Source: VBDM01 sp035651815
Lineage (GTDB): Bacteria; Pseudomonadota; Gammaproteobacteria; Burkholderiales; SG8-39
Direction: 5' to 3'
Assembly (NCBI GenBank): GCA_035651815.1
Contig: DASRFB010000092.1
Span: 1 to 64,000 of the forward strand
Length of the DNA: 64,000 nucleotides
The notes below the pieces were generated by a model that had not been told where the DNA came from, ran no database searches, and worked only from the letters and a program-made list of their open reading frames with translations. Both the position numbers and the translations under genes were made by a program. Of this stretch, positions 17,621 through 26,077 are shown piece after piece (within the stretch, counting starts at the first letter, position 1; every line of letters starts with the position of its first letter).

Positions 17621-18352
17621 ATGCGCATTCTCGTCCTGTCGGACATTCATCTCGAAGTGGCGCCGTTCGAGCCCGCCGCGTCGTCCGCGGACGTGGTGGT
17701 GCTCGCCGGCGATATCGCGAACGGCGGCGCGGGCGTGGACTGGGCCGAGCGCAGCTTCCGCGCCCCCGTGCTGTACGTCCCGGGCAACCACGAGTACTAC
17801 GACCACGAGTTCGATCAGGCGAACGAGTCGCTGAGGAACGCGGTCGGGGCGCGCGTGCGCCTGCTCGACTGCAACGAAGCGATCACGGACGACGTTCGCT
17901 TCCTCGGCTGCACGCTATGGACCGACTACACGCTCGTTCCGGACACGGCGCGCGCCGCGGTGGTCGAAGAAGCGCGCGCCAAGAACCCCGATTACGCGAA
18001 GATCCGGTTCGACGGCCGCAGCTTCACGCCCGAGCACGCGATGGCGCTCTGCCGCAAGCACCGCGCCTGGCTCGAGCGCAAGCTGTACGAGCCGTTCGGC
18101 GGGCGCACCGTGGTCATCACGCACTTCGCGCCGCACCCGAAGTCCATCGCGCCCGCGTACACGGGGCACCCCGCGAACCCGGGCTTCGTGCTGGATCTTT
18201 CGCCGCTGATGGGCCGCGCCGCGCTGTGGATCCATGGCCACACCCACACCGCGTTCGACTACGAGGTGAAGGGCACTCGGGTGGTGTGCAATCCGCGCGG
18301 CTACCCCGGGGAGCCTACGGGGTTTCGCGCCGACTTGACCCTGGATCTCTGA
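17621..18352 (+). CDS. Calcineurin-like metallophosphoesterase
   Basis: A 243-residue binuclear metal phosphoesterase. The ordered motifs are LSDIHLE (Asp8, His10), VVLAGDIANG, YVPGNHEYYDH, ITHFAPHPKS and WIHGHTHTAFDY, which together supply all metal ligands. The substrate is not predictable from sequence. It stands alone after argG, starts six bases after a -10-like hexamer, and its last 38 bases overlap the convergent membrane-protein gene. Confidence 0.9.
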   Translation: MRILVLSDIHLEVAPFEPAASSADVVVLAGDIANGGAGVDWAERSFRAPVLYVPGNHEYYDHEFDQANESLRNAVGARVRLLDCNEAITDDVRFLGCTLWTDYTLVPDTARAAVVEEARAKNPDYAKIRFDGRSFTPEHAMALCRKHRAWLERKLYEPFGGRTVVITHFAPHPKSIAPAYTGHPANPGFVLDLSPLMGRAALWIHGHTHTAFDYEVKGTRVVCNPRGYPGEPTGFRADLTLDL

Positions 18353-18773
18353 CCCGGATCTCGGGCGTCCCGGTGTCGTACTTGCCGCGGCGCAGATCGC
18401 GCCGCGCGCGCTCGGCGAGCCGGCAGTACTCCCGGTGGATCGCGTCGAGCTCCTCCTCCTCGAGCTCTTCGAGATCGAGCAGCGCGGTGTGCGCGCCGTT
18501 GATCGAGCGGATGATCTCGTCGAGCTTGACCTGGATCGCCTCGGAGTCCCGGTTCTGCGTGTTCTGGATCAGGAACACCATGAGGAAGGTCACGATGGTG
18601 GTGCCGGTGTTGATCACGAGCTGCCAGGTGTCGCTGAAGCCGAAGAGCGGGCCGGTCACGGCCCAGACGGCGATGACGCCAGCGGCGACGGCGAACGCGG
18701 ACGGCCTTCCCGCCGTCTTCGCAGTCCATTTGGCGAACCGGGAAAACCAGGATCGCGATCGCGTTGGTCTCAT
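18315..18773 (-). CDS. Low-affinity iron permease family small membrane protein
   Basis: A 152-residue protein with two transmembrane helices (about residues 25-47 and 52-72) followed by a long acidic, helical cytoplasmic tail. WQLVINTGTTIVTFLMVFLIQNTQNRDSEAIQ is split by the second helix boundary and is typical of the low-affinity iron permease (FET4-like) family. The tail contains LEELEEEELDAIHREY. Bacterial members are common but transport has not been shown for most. Its 3' end overlaps the phosphoesterase gene tail to tail. Confidence 0.8.
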   Translation of the reverse strand: MRPTRSRSWFSRFAKWTAKTAGRPSAFAVAAGVIAVWAVTGPLFGFSDTWQLVINTGTTIVTFLMVFLIQNTQNRDSEAIQVKLDEIIRSINGAHTALLDLEELEEEELDAIHREYCRLAERARRDLRRGKYDTGTPEIRVRDPGSSRRETP

Positions 18774-18798
18774 GGGATCACCTCTCGTGGCCTGTCGC

Positions 18799-18804
18799 TA
18801 TAAT
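18799..18804 (+). promoter_or_regulatory. Candidate -10 box (TATAAT) of the yajQ gene
   Basis: A perfect TATAAT 22 bases before the start codon, in the 53-base gap between divergent genes. No convincing -35 was found. Confidence 0.45.
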
Positions 18805-18826
18805 TCCCTCTTCCAGTGAGGTTGAC

Positions 18827-19312
18827 ATGCCTTCCTTCGATATCGTTTCCGAGGTGAACAAGGTCGAGCTGCGCAACGCGGTCGACCAGGCGAACAAGGA
18901 GATCGCGAACCGCTTCGACTTCCGCGGCTCGGACGCCCGCATCGAGCAGAACGACCTGGCGCTGACCTTCTACGCGGACGACGATTTCAAGCTGAAGCAG
19001 GTCGGCGAGGTGTTCATGACCAAGTGCGCCAAGCGCGGCGTCGACGTGCGCGCTTTCGATCCCCAGTCCATCGAGAAGATCGGCGGCGACAAGGTGAAGC
19101 AGCCGATCAATGTCCGCTCGGGGATCGAGCAGGAGCGCGCCAAGCAGATCGTCAAGCTGATCAAGGACAGCAAGCTGAAGGTGCAGGCGAGCATTCAGGG
19201 CGCCGCGCTCCGGGTGTCCGGAGCCAAGAAGGACGACCTGCAGGCCGTCATCCAGCTCCTGCGCAAGCAGGTGACCGACATCCCGGTGCAGTTCAACAAC
19301 TTCAGGGATTGA
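18827..19312 (+). CDS. yajQ: YajQ-family nucleotide-binding protein
   Basis: A 161-residue protein, the family's usual length, beginning MPSFDIVSEVNKVELRNAVD. The frame extends to 18764, but a GTGAGG sequence precedes the ATG at 18827 and homology starts there. It has two RNP-like ferredoxin-fold domains. Xanthomonas relatives bind cyclic di-GMP and pair with a transcription factor; E. coli YajQ binds nucleotides or tRNA. It is convergent with the amidotransferase gene, whose stop begins two bases after its own. Confidence 0.95.
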   Translation: MPSFDIVSEVNKVELRNAVDQANKEIANRFDFRGSDARIEQNDLALTFYADDDFKLKQVGEVFMTKCAKRGVDVRAFDPQSIEKIGGDKVKQPINVRSGIEQERAKQIVKLIKDSKLKVQASIQGAALRVSGAKKDDLQAVIQLLRKQVTDIPVQFNNFRD

Positions 19313-19313
19313 G

Positions 19314-20015
19314 CTAGGCCAGGCCCCGGATCCAGCGGTCGTACACGCGCCGCGCGACGCCGTTCAGCGTGTCGACGCGGCGGGCGAGGTCCATCTGCAT
19401 CTCGGCCGGCGTCTGCACCGAAGGCGCCCTCCCGACGATGCCCTCCTGCCTCCAGCCGCGGCACCAGGTGCGGATCATCTCGGGCGTCATCTCGACGTGG
19501 CACTGCATCCCGAGATGGTTGCCGAGCGCGAACGCCTGGTTGACGCAATACGGGCTCGCCGCGAGGCGCACGGCGCCCGGCGGGATCGAGAAGGTCTCGC
19601 CGTGCCAGTGGAAGGAATCGAACTGCCGCAGGTCGCCGAACCACTCGCGCGCCTGGGAGCTCGCCTCCACCGTCACGCGGCCCCAGCCGATCTCCTTCAC
19701 CGGATTGCGCTCGACCTTGCCGCCGAGCGCCTTGGACATCAGCTGGCCGCCGAGGCAATGTCCGAGCACGGGGATGTTCGACTTCACCGCCGCGCCGATC
19801 AGCGCGAGCACGCGCGGGATCCACGGCAGCTCGTCGTTGACGCTCATCGGTCCGCCCATGAAGACGAGCCCCGAATAGGGGCCGGGATCGGAGGGAACCG
19901 GCTCGCCGGCGTCGATCTTCACGAGGCGCCATGGGATGCGGTGATCGTCGAGGTATGTGGCAAAATACCCCGGCCCTTCGGTGCCGAAATGGCGGAAAAT
20001 CGCAACGGGCTTCAT
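19314..20015 (-). CDS. Class I glutamine amidotransferase-like protein
   Basis: A 233-residue stand-alone GATase related to GMP synthase glutaminase domains. The nucleophile is in VLGHCLGGQLMS (about Cys88), and the His-x-Glu pair is in MQCHVEMTPE. LVFMGGPMSVND forms the oxyanion region. No synthetase partner is adjacent. The frame continues upstream through the next gene, but homology begins at MKPVAIFRHFGTEGPGY. The start codon lies only 12 bases from the divergent protease gene's start. Confidence 0.9.
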   Translation of the reverse strand: MKPVAIFRHFGTEGPGYFATYLDDHRIPWRLVKIDAGEPVPSDPGPYSGLVFMGGPMSVNDELPWIPRVLALIGAAVKSNIPVLGHCLGGQLMSKALGGKVERNPVKEIGWGRVTVEASSQAREWFGDLRQFDSFHWHGETFSIPPGAVRLAASPYCVNQAFALGNHLGMQCHVEMTPEMIRTWCRGWRQEGIVGRAPSVQTPAEMQMDLARRVDTLNGVARRVYDRWIRGLA

Positions 20016-20027
20016 GAGGGGAAGGCG

Positions 20028-20675
20028 ATGAACCGGATGCGTCATAGTATTGCATGCTCGGCGCTTTTCCTCTGCGCCGCGCCGGCGCTCGCCACCGACG
20101 TGAACGTGGTCGGGCTGTTTCCCGGGAAAGCGGTCGTCTCGATCAACGGCGGGCAGCCGCGCACGCTGCGCGAGGGCCAGAAGACCGACGAAGGCGTGAC
20201 GCTGCTCGGCACCGAGCGCGACCAGGCGAGCTTCGAGATCGACGGGCGCAAGCGCGTGCTGAAGATGGGACAGGTCTACGTCGCCGCGCCGAGCGGGACG
20301 TCGCAGCAGACCGTGACGCTGGCCGCCGACAGCCGCGGGCACTTCTTCGTCAACGGCCAGGTGAACGGCGGGCAGATGCGCTTCCTGGTCGACACCGGCG
20401 CCACGTGGGTCGCCCTGTCCACCGCCGACGCGGTACGCCTCGCGATCGACTACCGCAAGGGCGAGCCGAACCTCCTGTCGACCGCGAACGGCGTCGCCGC
20501 CGCCTACAAGTTGAAGCTGGACACCGTGCGCGTCGGCGACATCACCATCAGCAACGTCGACGCGGTCGTCATGGACGGCGCGAGCCCGGGCGTCGCGCTG
20601 CTCGGCATGAGCTTCCTGAACCGCATGGAGATGCGCCGCGACGGCGGCACGATGGTGCTGACGAAGCGGTTCTAG
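20028..20675 (+). CDS. Retropepsin-like aspartic protease (TIGR02281-type), exported
   Basis: A 215-residue protein with a signal peptide (MNRMRHSIACSALFLCAAPA, cleavage likely after ALA) and a single retropepsin-like domain. The catalytic motif is FLVDTGATWVALS at about residues 122-134, with DAVVMDGASPGVALLGMSFL completing the flap and Leu-Gly motif. Such clan AA proteases act as dimers in the envelope; their substrates are unknown. The ATG has a strong GAGGGGAAGG ribosome-binding site. Its stop overlaps that of the convergent folE2 gene (TCTAG). Confidence 0.88.
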   Translation: MNRMRHSIACSALFLCAAPALATDVNVVGLFPGKAVVSINGGQPRTLREGQKTDEGVTLLGTERDQASFEIDGRKRVLKMGQVYVAAPSGTSQQTVTLAADSRGHFFVNGQVNGGQMRFLVDTGATWVALSTADAVRLAIDYRKGEPNLLSTANGVAAAYKLKLDTVRVGDITISNVDAVVMDGASPGVALLGMSFLNRMEMRRDGGTMVLTKRF

Positions 20676-21484
20676 CCGGCGGCCTTTTCCCGCTTGTCCT
20701 TCTCGATCCTCGCGTACGCCGAGTGGTTGTGGATCGACTCGAAGTTCTCCGACTCGACCACGTACCAGTCGACGCGGTCGTCGCGGTTGAGCTCCGAGGC
20801 GACGTCGCGCACGAGGTCCTCGACGAACTTCGGGTTGTCGTAGGCGCGCTCCGTGACGTGCTTTTCGTCGGGCCGCTTGAGCAGCCCGTAGAGCTCGCTC
20901 GAGGCGTTGCGTTCTGCGATCTCCACCAGCTCCTCGATCCACACGAAGCCGCGCGTGCGCGCGCTGATCGTCACGTGCGAGCGCTGGTTGTGCGCGCCGT
21001 ACTCGGAGATGCGCTTGGAGCACGGGCACAAGCTCGTGACCGGGACGACCACGGTCATCTTGAAGCACTTCCGCCCCTTGTCGATCTCGCCGGTGAAGGT
21101 GACGTCGTAATCCATCAGGCTCTGCACGCCCGAGACCGGCGCCGCCTTGCTCACGAAATACGGGAAGCGCATCTCGATGTGACCCGATTCGGCCTCGAGA
21201 CGCTGCACCATCTCGCCCAGCATCAGCTTGAACGTGTCGACCGAGATCTCGCGCTCGTGCGCGTTCAGGATCTCCACGAAGCGGGACATGTGCGTGCCCT
21301 TGAACTGGTGCGGCAGGCCCACGTACATGTTGAACGTGGCGACGGTGTGCTGCGTGCCGCCGCCGCGCTCGGCGATGCGCACGGGATGGCGGATGCCCTT
21401 GATGCCGACCTTGTCGATCGCGAGCTTGCGCTTGTCCTCGGCGCTCTGGACGTCGGGAATGGCCAGGGGATCGCGGGTATTCAT
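20672..21484 (-). CDS. folE2: GTP cyclohydrolase FolE2
   Basis: It converts GTP to 7,8-dihydroneopterin triphosphate, the first step of folate synthesis, and is the metal-flexible alternative to FolE. It has 270 residues. The catalytic Cys is in SLCPCSKRISEYGAHNQRS and the C-terminal domain carries FVEDLVRDVA. A GAGAGGC ribosome-binding site precedes the ATG at 21484; the frame upstream is a shadow of dxs. It lies on the same strand after dxs. FolE2 is often zinc-regulated, but no Zur box was recognised. Confidence 0.95.
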   Translation of the reverse strand: MNTRDPLAIPDVQSAEDKRKLAIDKVGIKGIRHPVRIAERGGGTQHTVATFNMYVGLPHQFKGTHMSRFVEILNAHEREISVDTFKLMLGEMVQRLEAESGHIEMRFPYFVSKAAPVSGVQSLMDYDVTFTGEIDKGRKCFKMTVVVPVTSLCPCSKRISEYGAHNQRSHVTISARTRGFVWIEELVEIAERNASSELYGLLKRPDEKHVTERAYDNPKFVEDLVRDVASELNRDDRVDWYVVESENFESIHNHSAYARIEKDKREKAAG

Positions 21485-21600
21485 GGATCGAGCCTCTCTT
21501 CGTTGGCTCTCATTGGATGATTTTAACATGCGGCCCGTTCCGGCCCTTTTCAACGCCGCCGCGGCGCGACGCATTCCCGCACCGCGACCGCGGGAATCGC

Positions 21601-23514
21601 TCAGGCGAGCCTGGCGCGCACGGCGGCGGCGATGCCGCCCGCGTCCAGCCCCACCGTGGCGAGGAGCTGGCCCTGGTCGCCGTGATCGACGAAGCGGTCG
21701 GGCAGACCGAGCCGCAGCACCGGCGTGGCGATCGCGGCGGCGAAGAGCGCCTCCGCGACCGCGCTGCCGGCGCCGCCCATGACGGTGTTCTCCTCCACCG
21801 TGACGACGAGCTCGTGCTCGCGCGCCATGCGCGCGGCGAGCTCGGCGTCGAGCGGCTTCACGAAGCGCATGTTGACGACCGTGGCGTCGAGCGCGTCGCC
21901 CGCCTCGAGCGCGGGCTTGAGCAGCGTACCGAACGCGAGGATCGCGACGCGGCGCCCGGTGCGGCGCACTTCGCCTTTCCCGAACGCGAGCGGCTCGAGC
22001 CCGGGGCGCACCGCGACGCCGGGCCCTCCGCCGCGCGGATAGCGCACCGCCGAGGGCTGGTCGAGGCGGAACGCCGTGGTCAGCATCTGCCGGCATTCGT
22101 TCTCGTCCGCGGGCGTCATCACCGCCATGTTCGGCAGGCACCGGAGGTACGAGAGATCGAACGCGCCGTTGTGCGTCGCGCCGTCGCCGCCGACGAGGCC
22201 CGCGCGATCGAGCGCGAACACGATCGGCAGGTTCTGGATGCACACGTCGTGGATGAGCTGGTCGTAGCCGCGCTGCAGGAACGTCGAGTAGATGGCCACG
22301 ACCGGCTTCAGGCCCTCGCACGCGAGGCCCGCCGCGAACGTGACCGCGTGCTGCTCCGCGATGCCGACGTCGAAATAGCGATCGGGATGCTCCTTCGCGA
22401 AGCGCACGAGCCCCGACCCCTCGCGCATCGCCGGCGTGATTCCCACCAGGCGCTTGTCGGCCGCGGCCATGTCGCACAGCCAGTCGCCGAAGACCTGGGT
22501 AAAGGTCACCTTGCCGCCGCTCGCCTTCTTGATGCCCTCGGCCGGATCGAACTTGCCGGGTCCGTGGTAGAGCACCGGGTCGGCCTCGGCGAGCTTGTAC
22601 CCCTGGCCCTTCTTCGTCACGACGTGCAGGAACTGCGGCCCCTTCAGCTCCTTGATGTTCTTCAGCGTCGGCACCAGCGAATCGAGGTCGTGCCCGTCGA
22701 TCGGGCCGACGTAGTTGAAGCCGAACTCCTCGAACAGCGTCGAGGGCACGACCAGGCCCTTCGCGTGCTCCTCGACCTTGCGCGCGAGCTCGCGCAGGCT
22801 CGGCACGCCGGCGAGCACCTTCTCCGCCCCGCGCTTGGCCGCGGCGTAGAAGCGCCCCGACATCAGCCGCGCGAGATAGCGGTTCAGCGCGCCGACCGCG
22901 GGCGAGATCGACATGTCGTTGTCGTTCAGGATGACGAGCAGGTCGGTCTCCATCACGCCCGCGTTGTTCAGCGCCTCGAACGCCATGCCGGCGGACATGG
23001 CGCCGTCGCCGATCACGGCGATGCAATGACGCGGCTCGCCGGCGAGCTTCGCCGCCTGCGCCATGCCGAGCGCGGCGCTGATCGAGGTGCTCGAGTGCGC
23101 GGTGCCGAAGGTATCGTAGGGACTCTCGCTGCGCCGGGGAAATCCCGAGATGCCGCCGAGCATCCGCAGGCGCGACATCGCGTCGCGGCGCCCGGTGAGG
23201 ATCTTGTGCGGATAGGTCTGGTGCCCGACGTCCCAGACGATGCGATCGTAGGGCGTGTCGAACACGTAGTGCAGCGCGATCGTCAGCTCGACCGTGCCGA
23301 GATTGGACGAGAGATGTCCGCCCGTCTGGCTGACCGACTGCAGCACGAACTCGCGCAGCTCGTCCGCGAGCTGCGCGAGCTGCCGGCGCTCGAGCTTGCG
23401 CAGGTCCGCGGGCTCGTTGATCGTCTTCAGCAGCTCGTACCGCTTGGGGTCGTAGCCGCGCTCGCTCGCGACGCTGCCGTCGCCCGGCAAATCCGCTTCT
23501 CCGATGGCGCTCAT
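21601..23514 (-). CDS. dxs: 1-deoxy-D-xylulose-5-phosphate synthase
   Basis: A thiamine-diphosphate enzyme that makes DXP from pyruvate and glyceraldehyde-3-phosphate, the entry step of the MEP pathway. It has 637 residues. Visible are HLSSNLGTVELTIALHYVF, the ThDP motif VIGDGAMSAGMAFEALNNAG...ILNDNDMSI, IDGHDLDSLV, and the C-terminal RYPRGGGPG and VEENTVMGGAGSAV. It follows ispA and xseB on the same strand in the classic xseB-ispA-dxs order. A GATAAT ends eight bases before the start, so it may also be transcribed separately as a leaderless mRNA. Confidence 0.97.
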   Translation of the reverse strand: MSAIGEADLPGDGSVASERGYDPKRYELLKTINEPADLRKLERRQLAQLADELREFVLQSVSQTGGHLSSNLGTVELTIALHYVFDTPYDRIVWDVGHQTYPHKILTGRRDAMSRLRMLGGISGFPRRSESPYDTFGTAHSSTSISAALGMAQAAKLAGEPRHCIAVIGDGAMSAGMAFEALNNAGVMETDLLVILNDNDMSISPAVGALNRYLARLMSGRFYAAAKRGAEKVLAGVPSLRELARKVEEHAKGLVVPSTLFEEFGFNYVGPIDGHDLDSLVPTLKNIKELKGPQFLHVVTKKGQGYKLAEADPVLYHGPGKFDPAEGIKKASGGKVTFTQVFGDWLCDMAAADKRLVGITPAMREGSGLVRFAKEHPDRYFDVGIAEQHAVTFAAGLACEGLKPVVAIYSTFLQRGYDQLIHDVCIQNLPIVFALDRAGLVGGDGATHNGAFDLSYLRCLPNMAVMTPADENECRQMLTTAFRLDQPSAVRYPRGGGPGVAVRPGLEPLAFGKGEVRRTGRRVAILAFGTLLKPALEAGDALDATVVNMRFVKPLDAELAARMAREHELVVTVEENTVMGGAGSAVAEALFAAAIATPVLRLGLPDRFVDHGDQGQLLATVGLDAGGIAAAVRARLA

Positions 23515-23522
23515 AAGCCTGA

Positions 23523-23528
23523 ATTATC
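23523..23528 (-). promoter_or_regulatory. -10-like GATAAT, eight bases before the dxs start
   Basis: GATAAT on the minus strand ends eight bases before the ATG at 23514. No Shine-Dalgarno sequence or good -35 is seen. It could give dxs a private leaderless transcript inside the xseB-ispA-dxs operon. Confidence 0.35.
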
Positions 23529-23574
23529 CCTCAAAGTGCACCCGCCTCGCTGCCTGCATTCCCTGGATCCCCAC

Positions 23575-23622
23575 TCAGGTTCGTCCAGGACTTCGTCCCG
23601 GAGTTCGGACTCGGAGTTCGTC
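23575..23622 (-). repeat. Four imperfect 12-bp tandem repeats between ispA and dxs
   Basis: Directly after the ispA stop, the minus strand reads as four degenerate units of about 12 bases around GGACGAACTCC, including one unit beginning GTCCGAAC. Each unit is partly self-complementary, so the transcript could fold. It sits in the 108-base gap between ispA and dxs. Confidence 0.6.
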
Positions 23623-24537
23623 CTAGAACTCGCGCAGCACCACGAAATCCGCGAGCTCCGCCAGACGCCGTGCCGCCGCCCCGAAGGGGCGCAGCGCCGC
23701 GGCCGCTTCCGCGCGCAGCTCCTCGGCGAGCGCCTTGGCGCGCGCGGTCCCGAGCAGCGAGACGTAGGTCGGCTTGTTGTGCGCGGCGTCCTTGCCCGCG
23801 GTCTTGCCGAGCGTGACCGTGGATCCTTCCGCGTCGAGCACGTCGTCGACGACCTGGAACGCGAGCCCCACGCACTTCGCGTAGCGATCGAGCTCGCGCA
23901 GCTGCTCCTCGGACAGCGGTCGCCCGCAGCGCGCACCGAGCACGACGGCGGCACGGATCAGCGCGCCGGTCTTGTGCACGTGCATGTGCTCGAGCTCGGG
24001 CAGCGTCAGGCTCTGCCCGACGCTCGCGAGGTCGATCGCCTGCCCGCCCGCCATGCCGCGGCTGCCGCTCGCCGCGGCGAGGACTCTGATCATGTCCAGC
24101 TGCGTCGCCGCGTCGTCCGCGAGACGCTGCTCGGCGAGCAGCTGGAACGCGAGGGACTGGAGGCTGTCGCCGACGAGCAGCGCGGTGGCCTCGTCGTATT
24201 CCACGTGACAAGTCGGCTTGCCCCGTCGCAGCACGTCGTCGTCCATGCAGGGAAGGTCGTCGTGCACCAGCGAATAGCTGTGGATGCACTCGACGGCGCA
24301 AGCGACGACCTCGAGGCGCGAGGGATCGGCGCCGGTCAGCTCGCCCGCCGCGAACGCGAGCAGCGGGCGCACGCGCTTGCCGCCGCCGAGCACGGCGTAG
24401 CGCATCGCCTGGTGCAGGCGCCGCGGCACGATCTCGCCCGAGGGCAGGAAGCGTGCGAGCGCGGCCTCGACCCGGCCCTGCACCTGACCCATCCAGGCCA
24501 TGAAGTGCGAGGCCGCGTCAGTGCTCGGGCGGCTCAC
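23623..24537 (-). CDS. ispA: Polyprenyl (farnesyl/geranyl) diphosphate synthase
   Basis: A trans-prenyltransferase of 304 residues that condenses IPP with allylic diphosphates, most likely to farnesyl diphosphate. The first Asp-rich motif is SLVHDDLPCMDDD (about residues 93-105) and the second is LAFQVVDDVLDAEG (about 230-243). GGGKRVRPLL near residue 52 binds IPP. It overlaps xseB by 20 bases at its start and precedes dxs, so the operon supplies precursor and product in one unit. Confidence 0.96.
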   Translation of the reverse strand: MSRPSTDAASHFMAWMGQVQGRVEAALARFLPSGEIVPRRLHQAMRYAVLGGGKRVRPLLAFAAGELTGADPSRLEVVACAVECIHSYSLVHDDLPCMDDDVLRRGKPTCHVEYDEATALLVGDSLQSLAFQLLAEQRLADDAATQLDMIRVLAAASGSRGMAGGQAIDLASVGQSLTLPELEHMHVHKTGALIRAAVVLGARCGRPLSEEQLRELDRYAKCVGLAFQVVDDVLDAEGSTVTLGKTAGKDAAHNKPTYVSLLGTARAKALAEELRAEAAAALRPFGAAARRLAELADFVVLREF

Positions 24538-24754
24538 CGGGCAGCGTCTTGAGCGTGTTCTCTTCCAGGACCTTGACCTGCTGCTGGGCCTGGGAAAGGA
24601 CCGACTGACAGTACTGCGCGAGCTCGAGGCCCCGCTTGTGGGCCGAGAGCGACTGCTCGAGCGTGAGCTTTCCGGACTCCATGCTGGCGACGAGCCGCTC
24701 CAGCTCGGCGAGCGCGGCTTCGAAGCTGGCGGGGGTCTCGGCGGGCTTGCTCAT
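24518..24754 (-). CDS. xseB: Exodeoxyribonuclease VII small subunit
   Basis: A 78-residue small subunit of exonuclease VII. The signature FEAALAELERLVASMESGKL with the following LEQSLSAHKRG helix is present. The frame extends to 24841, but the ATG at 24754 matches the family length. It is the first gene of the xseB-ispA-dxs operon; the xseA subunit is elsewhere. Confidence 0.93.
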   Translation of the reverse strand: MSKPAETPASFEAALAELERLVASMESGKLTLEQSLSAHKRGLELAQYCQSVLSQAQQQVKVLEENTLKTLPGEPPEH

Positions 24755-24846
24755 CGGTCTTGCGGGCTCGGGAATCATTGCGAAGCGGGAGGGTCCGTCA
24801 AAATAGCGTATGGGGATACGCGGGTCAAATCGATCGCACAAAACCC

Positions 24847-24875
24847 TGGATTACAAAGGGGAAAGGGGCTAGAAT
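24847..24875 (+). promoter_or_regulatory. Candidate promoter of the Rieske oxygenase gene
   Basis: TAGAAT at 24870-24875 with a poor -35 (TGGATT) at 17-base spacing, 64 bases upstream of the start codon. The divergent xseB operon promoter must share this 185-base gap. Confidence 0.35.
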
Positions 24876-24939
24876 CGCGCCCATTTTAATTCGACGGGAC
24901 CCTTGATCAGGGCGCGACGCGCCCCCACAACCCGCTGAT

Positions 24940-26043
24940 ATGTCCGAGCTAGCCACGTCGTCGAAACTCCGGCCCAGCACCGCGCAGCTCCCGGTGTCCT
25001 GGTACTTCGATTCCCGCATCTTCGAGCTCGAGCAGAAGCTGCTCTTCGAGAGCGGACCGAAGTACGTCGGCCACGAGCTGATGGTCCCCAACCCGGGCGA
25101 CTACCATACGCTGTCGTGGATGGACAACGGCAAGGCGCTGGTGCGCAACGCGAACGGAGTCGAGCTGCTCTCGAACGTGTGCCGCCACCGCCAGTCGATC
25201 CTGCTCGAGGGCCGCGGCAACGCGCAGAACATCGTCTGCCCGCTGCACCGCTGGACCTACGACCTGAAAGGCGAGCTGCTCGGCGCGCCGCACTTCCCCG
25301 ACAACCCGTGCCTCAACCTGCCGCGCACGCGACTGCAATCCTGGCAGGGCATGCTGTTCGAGGGCGCGCGCGACGTCGCCCGCGATCTCGCGAGCTTCTC
25401 GCTCGGGCCGGACTTCGACTTCTCGGGCTACATGTTCGATCACGTCGAGGTGATGGAGCTCGAGCAGAACTGGAAGACCTTCATCGAGGTATACCTCGAG
25501 GATTACCATGTCGTGCCTTATCACCCCGGCCTCGGCGGCTTCGTCACCTGCGACGACCTGCGCTGGGAGATGGCCGATACGTACTCGGTGCAGGTGGTCG
25601 GCGTCAACGACGGGTTGAAGAAGCCGGGCACGCCCGCCTACGCGAAGTGGCACGAGGCGTGCACGAAGTACCTCGACGGCCGCCCGCCCAAGCAGGGCGC
25701 GATCTGGATGCTGTACTACCCGAACGTCATGCTCGAATGGTACCCGCACGTGCTCGTCGTGAGCACGCTGCTCCCGCGCTCGCCCACGCTCACGACGAAC
25801 GTCGTGGAGTTCTACTATCCCGAGGACATCGTGCTGTTCGAGCGCGACTTCATCGCGGCCGAGCGCGCGGCGTACATGGAGACCGCGATCGAGGACGACG
25901 AGATCGCCAAGCGCATGGATCGCGGCCGCCGCGCGCTCATGCTGCGCGGCGACGACGACGCGGGCCCGTACCAGTCGCCGATGGAGGACGGCATGCTGCA
26001 CTTCCACGAGTACATCCGCAGGGGCCTCGCGCCGGGCCTCTGA
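24940..26043 (+). CDS. Rieske non-heme iron oxygenase, alpha-subunit type
   Basis: A 367-residue member of the aromatic-ring-hydroxylating dioxygenase alpha-subunit family. The [2Fe-2S] Rieske centre is CRHRQ (Cys81, His83) and CPLHRW (Cys100, His103). The mononuclear iron site is LEDYHVVPYHPGLGG with Asp188, His190 and His195. No beta subunit, ferredoxin or reductase gene is adjacent, and no catabolic cluster surrounds it. Its place beside xseB-ispA-dxs suggests a conserved chromosomal role rather than aromatic degradation. The substrate is unknown; the closest alternatives are choline/carnitine- or sterol-type Rieske monooxygenases. Confidence 0.85.
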   Translation: MSELATSSKLRPSTAQLPVSWYFDSRIFELEQKLLFESGPKYVGHELMVPNPGDYHTLSWMDNGKALVRNANGVELLSNVCRHRQSILLEGRGNAQNIVCPLHRWTYDLKGELLGAPHFPDNPCLNLPRTRLQSWQGMLFEGARDVARDLASFSLGPDFDFSGYMFDHVEVMELEQNWKTFIEVYLEDYHVVPYHPGLGGFVTCDDLRWEMADTYSVQVVGVNDGLKKPGTPAYAKWHEACTKYLDGRPPKQGAIWMLYYPNVMLEWYPHVLVVSTLLPRSPTLTTNVVEFYYPEDIVLFERDFIAAERAAYMETAIEDDEIAKRMDRGRRALMLRGDDDAGPYQSPMEDGMLHFHEYIRRGLAPGL

Positions 26044-26065
26044 CGTCAGGACCGGGCCGCGGCGG

Positions 26066-26071
26066 TAACAT
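26066..26071 (+). promoter_or_regulatory. -10-like TAACAT, six bases before the rhodanese start
   Basis: TAACAT ends six bases before the ATG at 26078. The match is weaker than at other sites in the window, but the geometry is the same as at the murJ and glrK starts. Confidence 0.25.
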
Positions 26072-26077
26072 GGCCGC

